Shown in pieces: positions 29,082 to 38,713 of a stretch of DNA of 64,000 bases. The stretch's first letter is position 1, and every line of letters begins with the position of its first letter. Origin of the DNA: Aeromonas salmonicida subsp. salmonicida (GTDB taxonomy: Bacteria > Pseudomonadota > Gammaproteobacteria > Enterobacterales > Aeromonadaceae). The stretch covers positions 248,001-312,000 of the forward strand of contig NZ_LSGW01000044.1 of assembly GCF_001643305.1 (NCBI RefSeq), in the 5' to 3' direction. The notes under the pieces were generated by a model. It had not been told where the DNA came from and did not search any database. It worked only from the letters and a program-made list of their open reading frames with translations. A program made the translations under genes and the position numbers.

Positions 29082-30368
29082 TCAATGCCTGATAAAGCGT
29101 TGTAAATTCTCGCCTTCCTGTTTCACGAGGCGGTTCCAGTCGGCCAGTTGCAGGCGAACTTGCAACACAAAATCCCCCTCCTCGCTGAAACCTTCCTGCT
29201 CAATGCCTTTGAGGCGATAGAGCGCACTTCGCAATCTGGCGGCCGAAGGGGGTAACTGCAAGGTGTGATGCACCATGGATCCAGCCAGCAACTCGGTCAG
29301 GGCCGTAAACAGGTATTCACAGCCTTCGCCGCTCTGGGCAGACAACCAGAGTCGCACCGGGCGCCCCTCATCATCCCGCTCCAGACCAGCCGGACGATTC
29401 GCCAGCTTGTCTATCTTGTTACAGATCATCAACTGGGGCCTGTCATCGGCCTCAATTTCGGCCAACACCTGCTGTACCGAATCGATATTCTCTTGCATCT
29501 GTTCGTCGGCACAATCCACCACGTGCAGCAACAAGTCCGCTTCGCGGGTCTCCTGCAGCGTCGCTTTGAAAGCTGCGACCAGATCATGGGGCAAGTGCCG
29601 AATAAATCCAACTGTATCCGCCAGAATCACATCACCCACATCCCGGATCACCAATTTACGCAAGGTGGGATCCAGTGTTGCGAACAATTGATCGGCAGCA
29701 TATACGCTGGCAGCTGTAAGTTGGTTGAACAAAGTGGATTTTCCGGCGTTGGTGTAACCTACCAGTGAAACGGTCGGTACCTCATTGCGGTTACGGGCAC
29801 GACGGCCCTGTTCCCGCTGTTTGGCCACTTTGTCGAGCCGACGCAAAATCGCCTTGATGCGCTCACGCAACAGGCGACGGTCAGTTTCCATCTGGGTCTC
29901 ACCCGGACCGCGCAGACCGATCCCGCCCTTCTGACGTTCAAGGTGGGTCCAGCCGCGCACAAGGCGAGTAGAAAGATGGCGTAACTGGGCAAGCTCGACC
30001 TGCAACTTGCCTTCGTGGGTTCGGGCGCGCTGGGCAAAGATATCCAGGATCAGGCCGGTTCTGTCCACGACACGGCACTGGAACAGGCGTTCCAGATTGC
30101 GTTCCTGGGCAGGGGTCAGGGCATGGTTGAAGATCACCACGTCTGCGCCCAGCATCTGCACCTGGGACGCGATCTCTTCAGCCTTGCCGCTGCCGACAAA
30201 GAGTTTGGCGCTGGGTGCACTGCGGTTGGTGGTCACCACCCCCAATGCATTGACGCCGGCCGAGCTCACCAACATTTTGAGCTCTTCCAGATCCTCCCGC
30301 TCACCCTCATCACTGAAGTTGACGTGCACCAGAACGGCCTGTTCGCCGGCTTCATAACGGTCAAACAA
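29082..30368 (-). CDS. hflX: HflX, ribosome-splitting GTPase
   Basis: GTPase that rescues heat- or antibiotic-stalled ribosomes by splitting 70S particles. The N-terminal HflX domain has LVSSAGVNALGVV and HALTPAQERNLER; a helical linker follows with the conserved GGIGLRGPGETQMETDRR. The G domain shows GYTNAGKST, DTVGFIRHLPHDLV and NKID. The 428 residues match E. coli (426). It sits between hfq and hflK in the conserved order, 63 bases after hfq. Confidence 0.97.
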   Translation of the reverse strand: MFDRYEAGEQAVLVHVNFSDEGEREDLEELKMLVSSAGVNALGVVTTNRSAPSAKLFVGSGKAEEIASQVQMLGADVVIFNHALTPAQERNLERLFQCRVVDRTGLILDIFAQRARTHEGKLQVELAQLRHLSTRLVRGWTHLERQKGGIGLRGPGETQMETDRRLLRERIKAILRRLDKVAKQREQGRRARNRNEVPTVSLVGYTNAGKSTLFNQLTAASVYAADQLFATLDPTLRKLVIRDVGDVILADTVGFIRHLPHDLVAAFKATLQETREADLLLHVVDCADEQMQENIDSVQQVLAEIEADDRPQLMICNKIDKLANRPAGLERDDEGRPVRLWLSAQSGEGCEYLFTALTELLAGSMVHHTLQLPPSAARLRSALYRLKGIEQEGFSEEGDFVLQVRLQLADWNRLVKQEGENLQRFIRH

Positions 30369-30431
30369 GCGCTTGCTCCTTGACAGGAATCATGACGAAT
30401 CTGAATTGGCGAGTCGTCTCGCCTCGAGATA

Positions 30432-30695
30432 TCACGCTTCAGCTTCACCCTGTTCTTCGCCAGCTGCGCCAGGGACGTGCTGGTGATGGTTGACGGCACG
30501 GGCCGGCACCACGGTGGAAATAGCGTGCTTGTAGACCATCTGGCTCACGGTGTTCTTCAGCAAAATGACAAACTGGTCAAACGATTCGATCTGACCCTGC
30601 AGTTTGATGCCGTTCACCAAATAAATAGAAACAGGAATCCGCTCACGGCGCAGCGCATTCAAAAACGGGTCTTGGAGAGATTGCCCCTTAGCCAT
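30432..30695 (-). CDS. hfq: Hfq, RNA chaperone
   Basis: Hexameric Sm-like protein that pairs small RNAs with mRNAs. The conserved core is complete: [20 protein letters not shown] (Sm1, with Gln8, Asp9 and the Arg rim patch), then FDQF and the YKHAIST motif of Sm2. The C-terminal tail is short and acidic ([12 protein letters not shown]), giving 87 residues against 102 in E. coli. It is the third gene of the mutL-miaA-hfq-hflX run. Confidence 0.98.
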   Translation of the reverse strand: MAKGQSLQDPFLNALRRERIPVSIYLVNGIKLQGQIESFDQFVILLKNTVSQMVYKHAISTVVPARAVNHHQHVPGAAGEEQGEAEA

Positions 30696-30765
30696 CTTCT
30701 TTTCCTTATAGTTTGTTGTTTTTAAACACCGGATATCAATATAACAACCTGATTATACAGGAGTG

Positions 30766-31698
30766 TCAAGCCACTCCGGCACGGGCAACGACCCTTGCCA
30801 GATTGCCAGACTCACCAGATTCCAGCCAGGTGACTTCAGGCCAACCGCGCAACCAGGTCATTTGACGCTTGGCCAACTGGCGGGTGGCAACAATACCGCG
30901 ATAGCGCATCTCATCATACTCCACTTCCCCTGCCAGGTAGTCCCACATTTGGCGGTAGCCAACGCAGCGAATAGCTGGCAGGTGGGGGGTGAGATCGCCT
31001 CGTTCATAAAGCGCACGCACCTCTTGCTCGAAGCCACTTTGCAACATCTTGTCAAAGCGCTGTTCGATGCGCTTGTGCAACAGGGCGCGATCGCTCGGGG
31101 CAATGGCAAACTGGTGTACCCGATACGGCAACCCTTCCCCCTGCACCTGAGTCAGTTCGGTCAGGGTTTTGCCACTGATGCGATACACCTCCAAGGCCCG
31201 GCTAAGACGCTGCGGGTCATTGGGATGAATACGGGCGCCGGCAACCGGGTCGATCCGCACCAGCTCATCGTGCAGCGCCTGCCAGCCGAGGCGTGCAGCC
31301 TCCTCTTCCAGCTCGGCGCGAATGGCTGGATCGGCGGATGGCAGCGGAGAAAGCCCCTCCAGCAGTGCCTTGAAATAGAGCATTGTGCCCCCCACCAGCA
31401 GCGGAATGCGGCCACGGGCGACAATATCGTTCATCTCCCGCAGGGCATCGCGGCAAAAGTCGGCGGCCGAATAGCTCAAGGCAGGATCGATAATATCGAT
31501 CAACTTGTGGGGAGCCAGAGCCAACTCTTGCGCCGTCGGCTTGGCAGTCCCTATATCCATGCCGCGATAGATAAGCGCAGAGTCCACGCTGATGATGTCG
31601 CAAGGCAGGGTTTGGCACAGGGCGATGGCGAGATCCGTCTTGCCGGAGGCCGTTGGCCCCATCAAAAAAATTGCATTCGGCAAGTCAGTCACGTTCAA
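30766..31698 (-). CDS. miaA: MiaA, tRNA dimethylallyltransferase
   Basis: Adds the dimethylallyl group to A37 of tRNAs that read UNN codons. The P-loop [14 protein letters not shown] is at residues 14-27, followed by [18 protein letters not shown], which binds the tRNA and prenyl donor, and [30 protein letters not shown] is the C-terminal signature. The 310 residues match the family (316 in E. coli). mutL ends 83 bases upstream. Confidence 0.97.
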   Translation of the reverse strand: MNVTDLPNAIFLMGPTASGKTDLAIALCQTLPCDIISVDSALIYRGMDIGTAKPTAQELALAPHKLIDIIDPALSYSAADFCRDALREMNDIVARGRIPLLVGGTMLYFKALLEGLSPLPSADPAIRAELEEEAARLGWQALHDELVRIDPVAGARIHPNDPQRLSRALEVYRISGKTLTELTQVQGEGLPYRVHQFAIAPSDRALLHKRIEQRFDKMLQSGFEQEVRALYERGDLTPHLPAIRCVGYRQMWDYLAGEVEYDEMRYRGIVATRQLAKRQMTWLRGWPEVTWLESGESGNLARVVARAGVA

Positions 31699-31781
31699 AT
31701 TCCTCGATCAGATTTACCAGCGACAGCGAGCACATCACGGGCTTATTGCCAAGCTGTGTGTTGGAACAAGCACTCGGCAAC

Positions 31782-33665
31782 TCAGCCGTCATGTGCAAAC
31801 GCCTCCAGCACTGTCGTCAGCGACACGGGGCGCACCATGCGAATATCTGCCAATTGGTCACTGAAATCGGCCACAAGTTCCGTCAGCAAGCGATTGGCTG
31901 TTGAAAAATCGTATATTTTTTCGTGGCTTATCCCCTGCTCAACCAACCATTGGCATAATACTTCAGCCAGCTGGCTCGCATCACTGTCAGATCCGCTCTC
32001 GATAATTTGCAACAATTCGGGTAATAGCCGCACCAGATCGGTCTGGCGCAGCAAGGCTGGCACCCGAGTCAGGATCATGGTGTCACGCCCCCCGCTTTTC
32101 AACTCCAGCCCCATCCGTTTGAGCAAACGTTCCTGCGCTTCAACCAGCGCTATCAGGTTTTTCGGCAGCTTGAACGAAACTGGCAGCAACAGGGGTTGCG
32201 CAGCCAGCCCCTGGCCCCAGGCTTCCAGCAACCAGTTGCGCAACAGCAGGCGCTCGGCCCGCACCAGGGAGAGCAGCGCCAGCTGGCCATCTCGCACCAA
32301 CAACAGATAGGCCTGCTCCACCAGGGTGAGTGCCTGCCAGACTCCGGGTGCGGTCTGAGCTGCTGCACTGGGCACCATTGCAGCGGTAGCGGATGCAGCA
32401 GACGCGGGCCCGGCACCGGGCAAGGTGGTGAGCAGTGCGCCCATGCTCCGCATCGCCTCCCGGCTGGGGGGCTCGGGCGGTTGGTAGTTGCCAGCACGCG
32501 CCGCGCTCCCTTCTCGTACTTCATTCGTCGAGGCAGGAGCCCGATAGCTGTGCTCGGCGCCATACCACTCGGGACGAGGCGCCTGGCCCGGGTATTCAAT
32601 CTGCCCGCTGACAGGCAGCTCGACCAAGGTTTCGGCCAGCGGCTCTTCCTGATGAGCGGCGCTGACCCCTTCGCGGCGCAGCGCAGTAAACAGCGCCTGA
32701 AAGATAAAGTCGTGGATCAGCCGCGCCTGATGAAAACGCACCTCGTGCTTGGCAGGATGAACGTTCACATCCACCTGGTGGGGATCCAGCTCGATATAGA
32801 GCACATAGGCGGCGAAGCGGTCGGTGGGCAGCAGCTCGTCATAGGCCTGGCGGATGGCATGATTGATGAGCTTGTCGCGCATCATGCGACCGTTCACATA
32901 GGTGTATTGCAGGTCGTTCTGCGGTCTGGCCCCCTCAGGCAATGCCAGCCACCCCCACAGACGTACGTCGCTATGTTCGCTCTCCACCGCCAGCGCATGA
33001 TGCATGAAGGGGGTGCCACAAACGGCGGCGAGCCGACGCTCCTGCTCCGCTACCGTATTGGCAGCCTTGTACTGGCGCATCACCTTGCCGTTGTGGCGCA
33101 GGATCAGAGTGACATCGAAACGGGAGAGCGCAATGCGGCGCACCAGCTCATCGATATGGGCAAATTCGGTCTTTTCACTGCGCATGAACTTGCGCCGCGC
33201 CGGGGTATTGAAGAAGAGATCCACCACTTCCACCGTGGTGCCAACCGGATGGGCCGCCGGTTTGACGGTGACGTTCATCTCTCGCCCTTCAGCCTGTGCC
33301 TGCCAGGCTTCGGACTGATCCTGGGTGCGGGAGGTAAATGTGAGACGGGAGACAGAGCTGATGGAGGCAAGTGCCTCGCCGCGAAAGCCGAGACTGCAGA
33401 TCCCTTCCAGATCATCCAGGGTCGCCACCTTGGAGGTAGCGTGGCGCGACAACGCCAGCACCAGCTCGTCTTTGGCGACGCCGCAGCCGTTGTCCCGAAT
33501 GCGGATCAGCTTGGCACCGCCCTTGTCGATGTCTATTTCGACCCGATCGGCACCCGCGTCCAGGCTGTTTTCCACCAGCTCCTTCACGACAGAGGAGGGC
33601 CGCTCCACCACCTCTCCGGCGGCAATCTGGTTGGCCAGGATCGGCGGTAAAATACGGATCGGCAT
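31782..33665 (-). CDS. mutL: MutL, mismatch-repair ATPase
   Basis: GHKL ATPase that links MutS mismatch recognition to MutH. The N-terminal ATPase shows ELVENSLDAGA (with the catalytic Glu), IRDNGCGV, TSKVATLDDLE and LGFRGEALASISSV. A long Ala/Pro-rich linker (about 350-440) leads to a C-terminal dimerisation domain. I see no DQHA-type endonuclease motif, as expected for a MutH-using species. The product has 627 residues. The start is ATG 33665 with AGGAG upstream. A diverged 126-bp tandem copy of its first 29 codons and leader lies immediately upstream, encoding a 40-codon mini-ORF that ends two codons before this start. Confidence 0.97.
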   Translation of the reverse strand: MPIRILPPILANQIAAGEVVERPSSVVKELVENSLDAGADRVEIDIDKGGAKLIRIRDNGCGVAKDELVLALSRHATSKVATLDDLEGICSLGFRGEALASISSVSRLTFTSRTQDQSEAWQAQAEGREMNVTVKPAAHPVGTTVEVVDLFFNTPARRKFMRSEKTEFAHIDELVRRIALSRFDVTLILRHNGKVMRQYKAANTVAEQERRLAAVCGTPFMHHALAVESEHSDVRLWGWLALPEGARPQNDLQYTYVNGRMMRDKLINHAIRQAYDELLPTDRFAAYVLYIELDPHQVDVNVHPAKHEVRFHQARLIHDFIFQALFTALRREGVSAAHQEEPLAETLVELPVSGQIEYPGQAPRPEWYGAEHSYRAPASTNEVREGSAARAGNYQPPEPPSREAMRSMGALLTTLPGAGPASAASATAAMVPSAAAQTAPGVWQALTLVEQAYLLLVRDGQLALLSLVRAERLLLRNWLLEAWGQGLAAQPLLLPVSFKLPKNLIALVEAQERLLKRMGLELKSGGRDTMILTRVPALLRQTDLVRLLPELLQIIESGSDSDASQLAEVLCQWLVEQGISHEKIYDFSTANRLLTELVADFSDQLADIRMVRPVSLTTVLEAFAHDG

Positions 33666-33830
33666 GGTTTACTCCTGACTTTTAATCTTGCGGGATCCAG
33701 ACACTTTCACCACTGAGCAGAGCCGATCCACCGCATCACCGCCGGCGACAACCTGGTTGGCCAGGAGGGGCGGTAAAACAGGGATCGGCATGGCTGACTC
33801 CTGGTTTTTATTCTTGCGGGATATAGAGCA
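33579..33830 (-). repeat. 126-bp tandem duplication spanning the amiB/mutL junction
   Basis: Unit A (33579-33704) and unit B (33705-33830) abut. Each holds, on the minus strand, the end of amiB (ATCCCGCAAGA then TAA), a 16-base spacer with CAGGAG, an ATG, and 29 codons of the mutL type. The peptides MPIRILPPILANQIAAGEVV and MPIPVLPPLLANQVVAGGDA align without gaps, ending in SVVK in both. Divergence is substantial, so the duplication is not recent. Confidence 0.9.
33669..33791 (-). CDS. 40-codon mini-ORF paralogous to the MutL N-terminus
   Basis: ATG 33791 is preceded by CAGGAG and opens a 40-residue frame. It starts MPIPVLPPLLANQVVAGGDA, runs on to CSVVK, then continues through the copied amiB tail (SGSRKIKSQE) to a TAA two codons before the mutL ATG, in the same frame. 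It lacks the ATPase catalytic Glu region, so any product could not be an ATPase. It may act as a leader that couples mutL translation to amiB, compete weakly with MutL N-terminal contacts, or be an inert relic. No homologue with a function is known to me. Confidence 0.5.
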   Translation of the reverse strand: MPIPVLPPLLANQVVAGGDAVDRLCSVVKVSGSRKIKSQE

Positions 33831-35358
33831 CCTGCCCTATCTGGATATCCCGTGATTTGAGTTTGTTGATCTCCACCAGCCGGGCCTGGCTCACCCTGTG
33901 CTTCTCGGCAAGGCGGGAGAGGCTCTCGCCCCGTCTGACGACGTGGCGCAGCATTCTGGACTTCTGATTGGCCTGCACGCTGGTGACCGGTACGCTCGGC
34001 TCCTTGGCGGCCACCGAGTAGGGTTTGATCACACCGGCGCCAGACGAGCTGCTGACACTGCTGACAGGCGCACCACCATCGCGCACTGTGGCAGGCATAC
34101 GATTGGTCACCACGGGCTGGGATTGTACCTGCACCGGTTTGCTCACGGCGGCAGGCTTGTTGACGGCAACGGGCCTGCTGACGGCAGCCGGCCGACTGGC
34201 CTGTCCCTTGCCAGTCAGCATGGCGCCCTTGGTCGGATGAGCGCGGTAGTAATTGCGGATCCCCTCGAAGATGGCACGGGCCAGCTTGTCTTGATAGGCG
34301 GGGGTAGCCAGCAGCTTTTCTTCCGCATGGTTGGAGATAAAACCTGTCTCTACCAGCACGGAGGGAATGTCCGGGGCTTTCAGCACAGCCAGACTGGCAT
34401 GCTCCGGCGCCTTTTTGTGCAATCTGGCCACCTTGCCCATGGAGCGCAGGATCTGGCGGCTGACGTCATAGCCCTCGGCACGGGACTTGTCCATGGAGAG
34501 ATCGAGGAAGGTCTGCGCCAGATAGGGATTCGGGTCGGATTCGGCCAATACCTTGCCTACCCCACCCAGCAGTTCCCCCTGTTTCTCCTGTTTCTCCAGC
34601 CAGCTGCCCATCTCGCGGTTGGCGCGATTGGTCGACAGCACCCAGACAGAGGCGCCGCGCGGCGTCGAGTTGTGGAAGCTGTCCGCGTGGACGGAGACCA
34701 GCAGATCCGCCTTGGCCTTGCGGGCAATTTCGGAGCGCTTGTTCAGATCCACGAAGTAGTCCCCGCGGCGAGTCAGCACGGCGCGCATGCCGGGTTCCCT
34801 GTCAATGAGTGCCGCCAGCTTCTGGGATACCGCCAGGGTGACTCGCTTCTCATAGGTGCGACGGGGGCCGATGGAGCCCGGGTCTTCCCCGCCGTGGCCC
34901 GGATCGATTGCGATCACCACCCCCTTGCCTTTACCCCCCACAGGAGTGGCTTGCACGGCGGCGGCAGAGCGCTTCTCTTCATAAGGCAGGTCTATCACCA
35001 ACCGGTGGCCATAGGGGCCTGCCGGCGCCAGCGGAAACACCACGGGTTTGATGGTGGAACTGAGATCCAGCACCAGCCGCAGTCCACCCTTTTCCAGCGG
35101 CGAGCTCTCGCGGATCTTGCGCACCAGCTCGCTGTTGTTCCCGATACGGGCCAGATTGGCGACGTTGTTCGCCCCTTTGAGGTCGATCACCAGTCGATCC
35201 GGGCCGGTCAGGGTGAAGTAGTTGTAATTGGGAGCACTGCTCATGTCGAGCACCACCCGGGTGTTATCCGGCGATGGCCATACCCGCACACTCTTGAGCT
35301 GATTCGCCCAGGAGGGTAAGGCCATCAGAGAGAGGGCAATAACAAGGATCAAGCGCAC
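33808..35358 (-). CDS. amiB: AmiB-type N-acetylmuramoyl-L-alanine amidase
   Basis: Periplasmic zinc amidase that splits septal peptidoglycan during daughter-cell separation. It has a signal peptide ([18 protein letters not shown]), an AMIN septal-targeting domain (about 20-120), and Amidase_3 (about 148-365) with the zinc ligands in [13 protein letters not shown], a downstream Glu, and SVHADSF. A Pro/Val/Ala linker with six-residue repeats follows, then one LysM domain at the C-terminus ([20 protein letters not shown]). At 516 residues it is longer than E. coli AmiB (445) because of the linker and LysM. It overlaps tsaE by ten bases. In E. coli AmiB is activated by EnvC. Confidence 0.95.
   Translation of the reverse strand: MRLILVIALSLMALPSWANQLKSVRVWPSPDNTRVVLDMSSAPNYNYFTLTGPDRLVIDLKGANNVANLARIGNNSELVRKIRESSPLEKGGLRLVLDLSSTIKPVVFPLAPAGPYGHRLVIDLPYEEKRSAAAVQATPVGGKGKGVVIAIDPGHGGEDPGSIGPRRTYEKRVTLAVSQKLAALIDREPGMRAVLTRRGDYFVDLNKRSEIARKAKADLLVSVHADSFHNSTPRGASVWVLSTNRANREMGSWLEKQEKQGELLGGVGKVLAESDPNPYLAQTFLDLSMDKSRAEGYDVSRQILRSMGKVARLHKKAPEHASLAVLKAPDIPSVLVETGFISNHAEEKLLATPAYQDKLARAIFEGIRNYYRAHPTKGAMLTGKGQASRPAAVSRPVAVNKPAAVSKPVQVQSQPVVTNRMPATVRDGGAPVSSVSSSSGAGVIKPYSVAAKEPSVPVTSVQANQKSRMLRHVVRRGESLSRLAEKHRVSQARLVEINKLKSRDIQIGQVLYIPQE
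34139..34192 (-). repeat. 18-bp tandem repeats in the AmiB linker
   Basis: Three consecutive 18-base units (34139-34156, 34157-34174, 34175-34192) encode six-residue repeats of the type Arg/Lys-Pro-Ala/Val-Ala-Val-Ser/Asn between the amidase and LysM domains; a weaker fourth unit precedes them. This gives a flexible spacer of potentially variable length. Confidence 0.7.
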
Positions 35359-35822
35359 GTAGATGACAACCGTTCCAGAATGGCTTCGCCAATAGCAGTG
35401 CGGGCTTCTATCAGAGCCTCACGCTGCTCGTTTACATAAGTCAGGGTAATGTCCAGATCGGGCGCCGGCAGCCAGCCTTCCCCCTTCTCCGGCCACTCCA
35501 CCAGACAGAGGGTATTGGCAGCAAAGTAGTCACGGATACCCATGAACTCCAGCTCTTCCGGATCAGCCAGACGATAGAGATCGAAGTGATAAACCTGCCA
35601 ATCGGCCAGTTCATAGGGTTCAACCAGGGTATAGGTCGGGCTCTTGACCTTGCCCTGATGCCCCAGCCCTTGCACCCAGCCACGGGTCAGGGTGGTTTTT
35701 CCGGCCCCGAGGGAGCCGTGCAAGAACACCGTGGTCGCCTGCAGGCAGGCATGTGCCAGACGGCCACCCAGTGCCACTGTTGCTGCCTCGTCCGGCAGTG
35801 TCATCATCAACTGTTTTGCCAT
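35349..35822 (-). CDS. tsaE: TsaE, ATPase of tRNA threonylcarbamoyladenosine synthesis
   Basis: P-loop ATPase that works with TsaB and TsaD to make t6A37 in ANN-decoding tRNAs. The Walker A region [20 protein letters not shown] is at about 34-53, followed by [13 protein letters not shown] and the [18 protein letters not shown] segment, all family signatures. The 157 residues are close to E. coli TsaE (153). It is placed between nnr and amiB as in E. coli. Confidence 0.97.
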   Translation of the reverse strand: MAKQLMMTLPDEAATVALGGRLAHACLQATTVFLHGSLGAGKTTLTRGWVQGLGHQGKVKSPTYTLVEPYELADWQVYHFDLYRLADPEELEFMGIRDYFAANTLCLVEWPEKGEGWLPAPDLDITLTYVNEQREALIEARTAIGEAILERLSSTCA

Positions 35823-35830
35823 GTTCTTCT

Positions 35831-37341
35831 TTAACTTGTTATGGAGTCGGGATTAACCAGTCGACGGATAAAGGGCAGCAGGTCTGATGCCAGCATACCT
35901 CTCTCTCCGTCTGCGGCGGCCAGATCGGCCGCTTCCCCGTGGATCACGGCTCCCAGCCGGGTTGCCTCGACGGCAGACCAGCCCTGAGCCAACAGGGCGG
36001 CGATTATACCAGACAAGAGATCGCCCATGCCGCCACTGGCCATGCCGGGATTGCCCTCATCACAGAGCGTGATTTGCTTGCCGTCATCAATGAGCGACCC
36101 CGCGCCCTTGAGCAGCACTACGCCGCCAAATCGCTGCTGCAGGCGCCGCACAGCGGCAAAGCGATCCGCTGCAATGTCGGCAATGGAGCAGCCCAGCAGG
36201 CGTGCCGCCTCACCCGGGTGAGGCGTGAGCACCCAATTATCCTGATGACGGGGACATAGCGCCAGCCAATTCAATCCATCGGCGTCCAATACCAGCGGCA
36301 AGCTGTCATTGACCAATAATTCAAAATGGCGCCGACCCCATTCGTCCTGACCGAGTCCCGGCCCCACCAGCCGCACCGAAGCCCAGTACTCATTCGGTTC
36401 AACCACTGAGTTCATCAACTCGGCTTGATAGAGGCTGACGGGCCCATGACTCGGATGCTGGCACACCCGTACCAGACCCGCTCCCGCCCGCAGGCAGGCA
36501 AGACCCGCCAGTACTATGGCTCCCTGCATGCCCACATTGCCCCCGGCCAGCAGCACCTTGCCGTGGGAGCCCTTGTGAGCCGAGCGCTGGCGCGGGGTAA
36601 GCAGGTGTTTGAGGCCGGGATAATCAATCCGCTCAGCCGCCGCTTGCAGCGTCTCCTCTGGCATGACTCCTAGGGGATCGCAGTCGAGTTGGCCCACCCC
36701 ATCCACACCATCGCTGGTAAGCATGCCTTGCTTGATGCCGATGAAGGTGAGGGTTCGAGTGGCACGCACCAGCGCCCCCATGGCACAGCCGGTATCGGCA
36801 TTGAGGCCGGAGGGCAGATCCACCGCCAACACAGGCGCGCCCAAGCTATTCATTGTTGCGACGATCTTTGTCAGAAGCGGCGAGAGGGGGGTATGGACAC
36901 CCGTGCCAAGCAGTGCATCTATCACCAGGTCCGGCGGCGGCAGTGAATCCAGCTCGCTGGCGCCTGCCATCAGCACAGTCCCCCCAGCGCCAGCCAGTCA
37001 TCGGCGGCTCGCCTGGCATCCCCTTTCAGCTCGTCAGGCGCCCTGGCAGCGATCACCCGGGGTTCAAGGCCTATCTGTCTGGCGAGACGCGCCAGCACAT
37101 AGCCATCTCCGCCGTTGTTGCCCGGGCCGACAAAGATCCACCAACGGCAGCTCCGTGGCCAATGATGGGTGGCGTAGGTACGCAGCGCCGCACCGGCACG
37201 CTCCATCAGGGCGTAGCGTTCCTGCCCTTCCCGCTTGGCCCAGCGCTGCTCCAGCGCGCGGATCTGTTCAGTCCGCCACAGTGATTGTGGTAAACTGCGC
37301 ACCTCTTTCCCGCTGATAGCATCCCCGATGACCTTTACCAT
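35831..37341 (-). pseudogene. nnr: Nnr, bifunctional NAD(P)HX epimerase/dehydratase, frameshifted
   Basis: Metabolite-repair enzyme that epimerises and dehydrates damaged NAD(P)H hydrates. The epimerase half begins at ATG 37341 (WRTEQIRALEQRWAKREG, FVGPGNNGGDGYVLARLA) and stops at about 36970 after LALGGLC. The rest continues in another frame as LMAGASELDSLPPPDLVIDA, AVDLPSGLNADTG, then the dehydratase domain with HKGSHGKVLLAGG, TPHPGEAARLLG and NPGMASGGMGDLLSGI. The break is a run of six G/C (36980-36985); seven would restore Gly-Gly-Thr-Val-Leu-Met. Total length would be about 503 residues. If real, the dehydratase domain might still be made from an internal start, leaving repair partly active. 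Confidence 0.9.
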
Positions 37342-37405
37342 GACGGCTCCTGACTTTCATCCATTAGCCCTGGCTGAGACGCTTCGGGCACGCGATGCGA
37401 CATGA
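37340..37405 (+). CDS. 21-codon mini-ORF 1 upstream of queG
   Basis: ATG 37340 to TGA 37405 encodes MTAPDFHPLALAETLRARDA plus Thr. Its stop overlaps the next ATG as ATGA. The N-terminal TAPDFH resembles the QueG start TTPDFQ. There is no strong ribosome site, and the ATG coincides with the nnr start on the opposite strand. Expression is unproven. Confidence 0.35.
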   Translation: MTAPDFHPLALAETLRARDAT

Positions 37406-37470
37406 CCACATCTGATTTTCACTACCGGTTGACCCAGGACATCAAGCCTGTGGGGCTCGATGCCGCATGA
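37402..37470 (+). CDS. 22-codon mini-ORF 2 upstream of queG
   Basis: ATG 37402 to TGA 37470 encodes MTTSDFHYRLTQDIKPVGLD plus Ala-Ala. It is closely similar to QueG residues 1-14 and its stop overlaps the queG ATG as ATGA. The arrangement would couple translation of queG to the mini-ORFs. No Shine-Dalgarno is obvious, so it may simply be a relic. Confidence 0.4.
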   Translation: MTTSDFHYRLTQDIKPVGLDAA

Positions 37471-38621
37471 CTACGCCTGATTTTCAGCAGTTGGCTCACG
37501 ATATCAAGCTATGGGCAGGCGAGCTAGGATTTGACCAGGTCGGTATCACGGACACGGATCTTACCCTCGAGGAGCCCAGGCTGCAGGCCTGGCTGGATGC
37601 AGGCCATCACGGCAGCATGGACTACATGGCCCGACACGGCATGATGCGGGCCCGCCCCCATGAGCTGCTGCCGGGCACACTGCGGGTAGTGTCGGTGCGC
37701 ATGAACTACCTCCCCTTCGAGGCGGGTTTTGCCGCCACCCTGCGCGATCCGACCCTCGGGTACATCAGCCGCTACGCTCTCGGCCGCGACTACCACAAGG
37801 TGCTGCGCAACCGCCTCAAGCAACTGGGGGAGCGGATCGAACAGCGTTGTCAGGCGCTGTTTCAAACCACCCAGGACACAATGGGAGAGTGGCGCCCCTT
37901 CGTCGACTCGGCCCCCATACTGGAGCGGCCGCTGGCCGCCAAGGCGGGACTGGGCTGGGTCGGCAAGCATTCGCTACTGCTCAACGAATCGGCCGGTTCT
38001 TTCTTTTTTCTGGGGGAGCTGCTGCTCGCCCTGCCCCTGCCCATCGATGCCCCGGTGGAAAAAGAGCTGTGCGGCAAGTGCGTGGCCTGCATCAATATTT
38101 GCCCGACCGGTGCCATAGTCGCGCCCTATGTGGTGGATGGGCGCCGCTGCATCTCCTACCTCACCATAGAGAACGACGGTCCCATCCCGGAAGAGTTCAG
38201 GCCGCTCATGGGCAATCGCATCTATGGTTGTGACGACTGCCAGCTCATCTGCCCCTGGAATCGCTATGCAGATGCAAGCCCGGAACCCGACTTCAAAGCG
38301 CGCCCCAACCTGCACCGCCCGCCCCTGCTGGAGCTGTGGCGCTGGGCCGAGAGCGAATTTCTCAAGCACACTGAGGGGAGCCCGATCCGGCGCATCGGCT
38401 ATCAACGCTGGCGCCGCAACCTGGCGGTGGCGCTTGGCAACGGCCCGGCTACACCAGAGGTGATCGCCGCCCTGCAACTGGCGCTCACCAGCGCCGAGCC
38501 CATGGTGGCCGAACACATAGCGTGGGCACTGACGACCCTGGCCAAACGCCAGCAGGATGACAACAAAAAGACACGCTTGCTGATCCGTTGCATCGAAAAA
38601 GGTCTGCCGGATCACGCATAA
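37467..38621 (+). CDS. queG: QueG, epoxyqueuosine reductase
   Basis: Cobalamin- and 4Fe-4S-dependent enzyme performing the last step of queuosine synthesis in tRNA. Two ferredoxin-type clusters are seen: [16 protein letters not shown] and [12 protein letters not shown]. The N-terminal cobalamin-binding region has [11 protein letters not shown] and YLPFEAGFA, and the C-terminal HEAT-like repeats include [11 protein letters not shown]. The length is 384 residues (379 in E. coli). It is divergent from nnr as in E. coli (yjeS/yjeF). The 5' end is preceded by two diverged copies of itself, each an ATGA-linked mini-ORF. Confidence 0.97.
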   Translation: MTTPDFQQLAHDIKLWAGELGFDQVGITDTDLTLEEPRLQAWLDAGHHGSMDYMARHGMMRARPHELLPGTLRVVSVRMNYLPFEAGFAATLRDPTLGYISRYALGRDYHKVLRNRLKQLGERIEQRCQALFQTTQDTMGEWRPFVDSAPILERPLAAKAGLGWVGKHSLLLNESAGSFFFLGELLLALPLPIDAPVEKELCGKCVACINICPTGAIVAPYVVDGRRCISYLTIENDGPIPEEFRPLMGNRIYGCDDCQLICPWNRYADASPEPDFKARPNLHRPPLLELWRWAESEFLKHTEGSPIRRIGYQRWRRNLAVALGNGPATPEVIAALQLALTSAEPMVAEHIAWALTTLAKRQQDDNKKTRLLIRCIEKGLPDHA

Positions 38622-38713
38622 GCGATCTGCCCCTTGCCGGATGCACACCATTTTTTCATGCTCTGTCGGCGGTTAACCGTCGGCACCATAAGCACTATAA
38701 AAGGAACAATCTG

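Larger units (their letters stand above)
37340..37530 (+). repeat. Three tandem diverged copies of the queG 5' end
   Basis: Copies start at ATG 37340, 37402 and 37467 (the real queG start). Their peptides begin MTAPDFHPLAL, MTTSDFHYRLTQDIK and [14 protein letters not shown]. Spacings are 62 and 65 bases. The first ATG lies in CATG at 37339-37342, shared head-to-head with the nnr start on the other strand. Confidence 0.85.

Noticed and set aside
30763-32310. 515-codon open frame on the plus strand over miaA and mutL
   Set aside because: It is antisense to two well-supported genes and has no recognisable domain. Long antisense frames are expected in GC-rich coding sequence.
36970-37000. Programmed ribosomal frameshifting in nnr and the other G-run genes
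   Set aside because: Possible in principle, but four unrelated genes all repaired by one base in a plain G/C run, without a clear slippery heptamer plus pseudoknot, fits mutation or sequencing error better.
37340-37530. CRISPR-like array at the queG repeats
   Set aside because: The three copies are diverged, coding-like and spaced without unique spacers; no cas genes are nearby.
38596-38650. Possible echo of the queG 3' end before ppgK
   Set aside because: Only TGCCGGAT and a few flanking bases match, which is within chance, so it was not counted with the other echoes.
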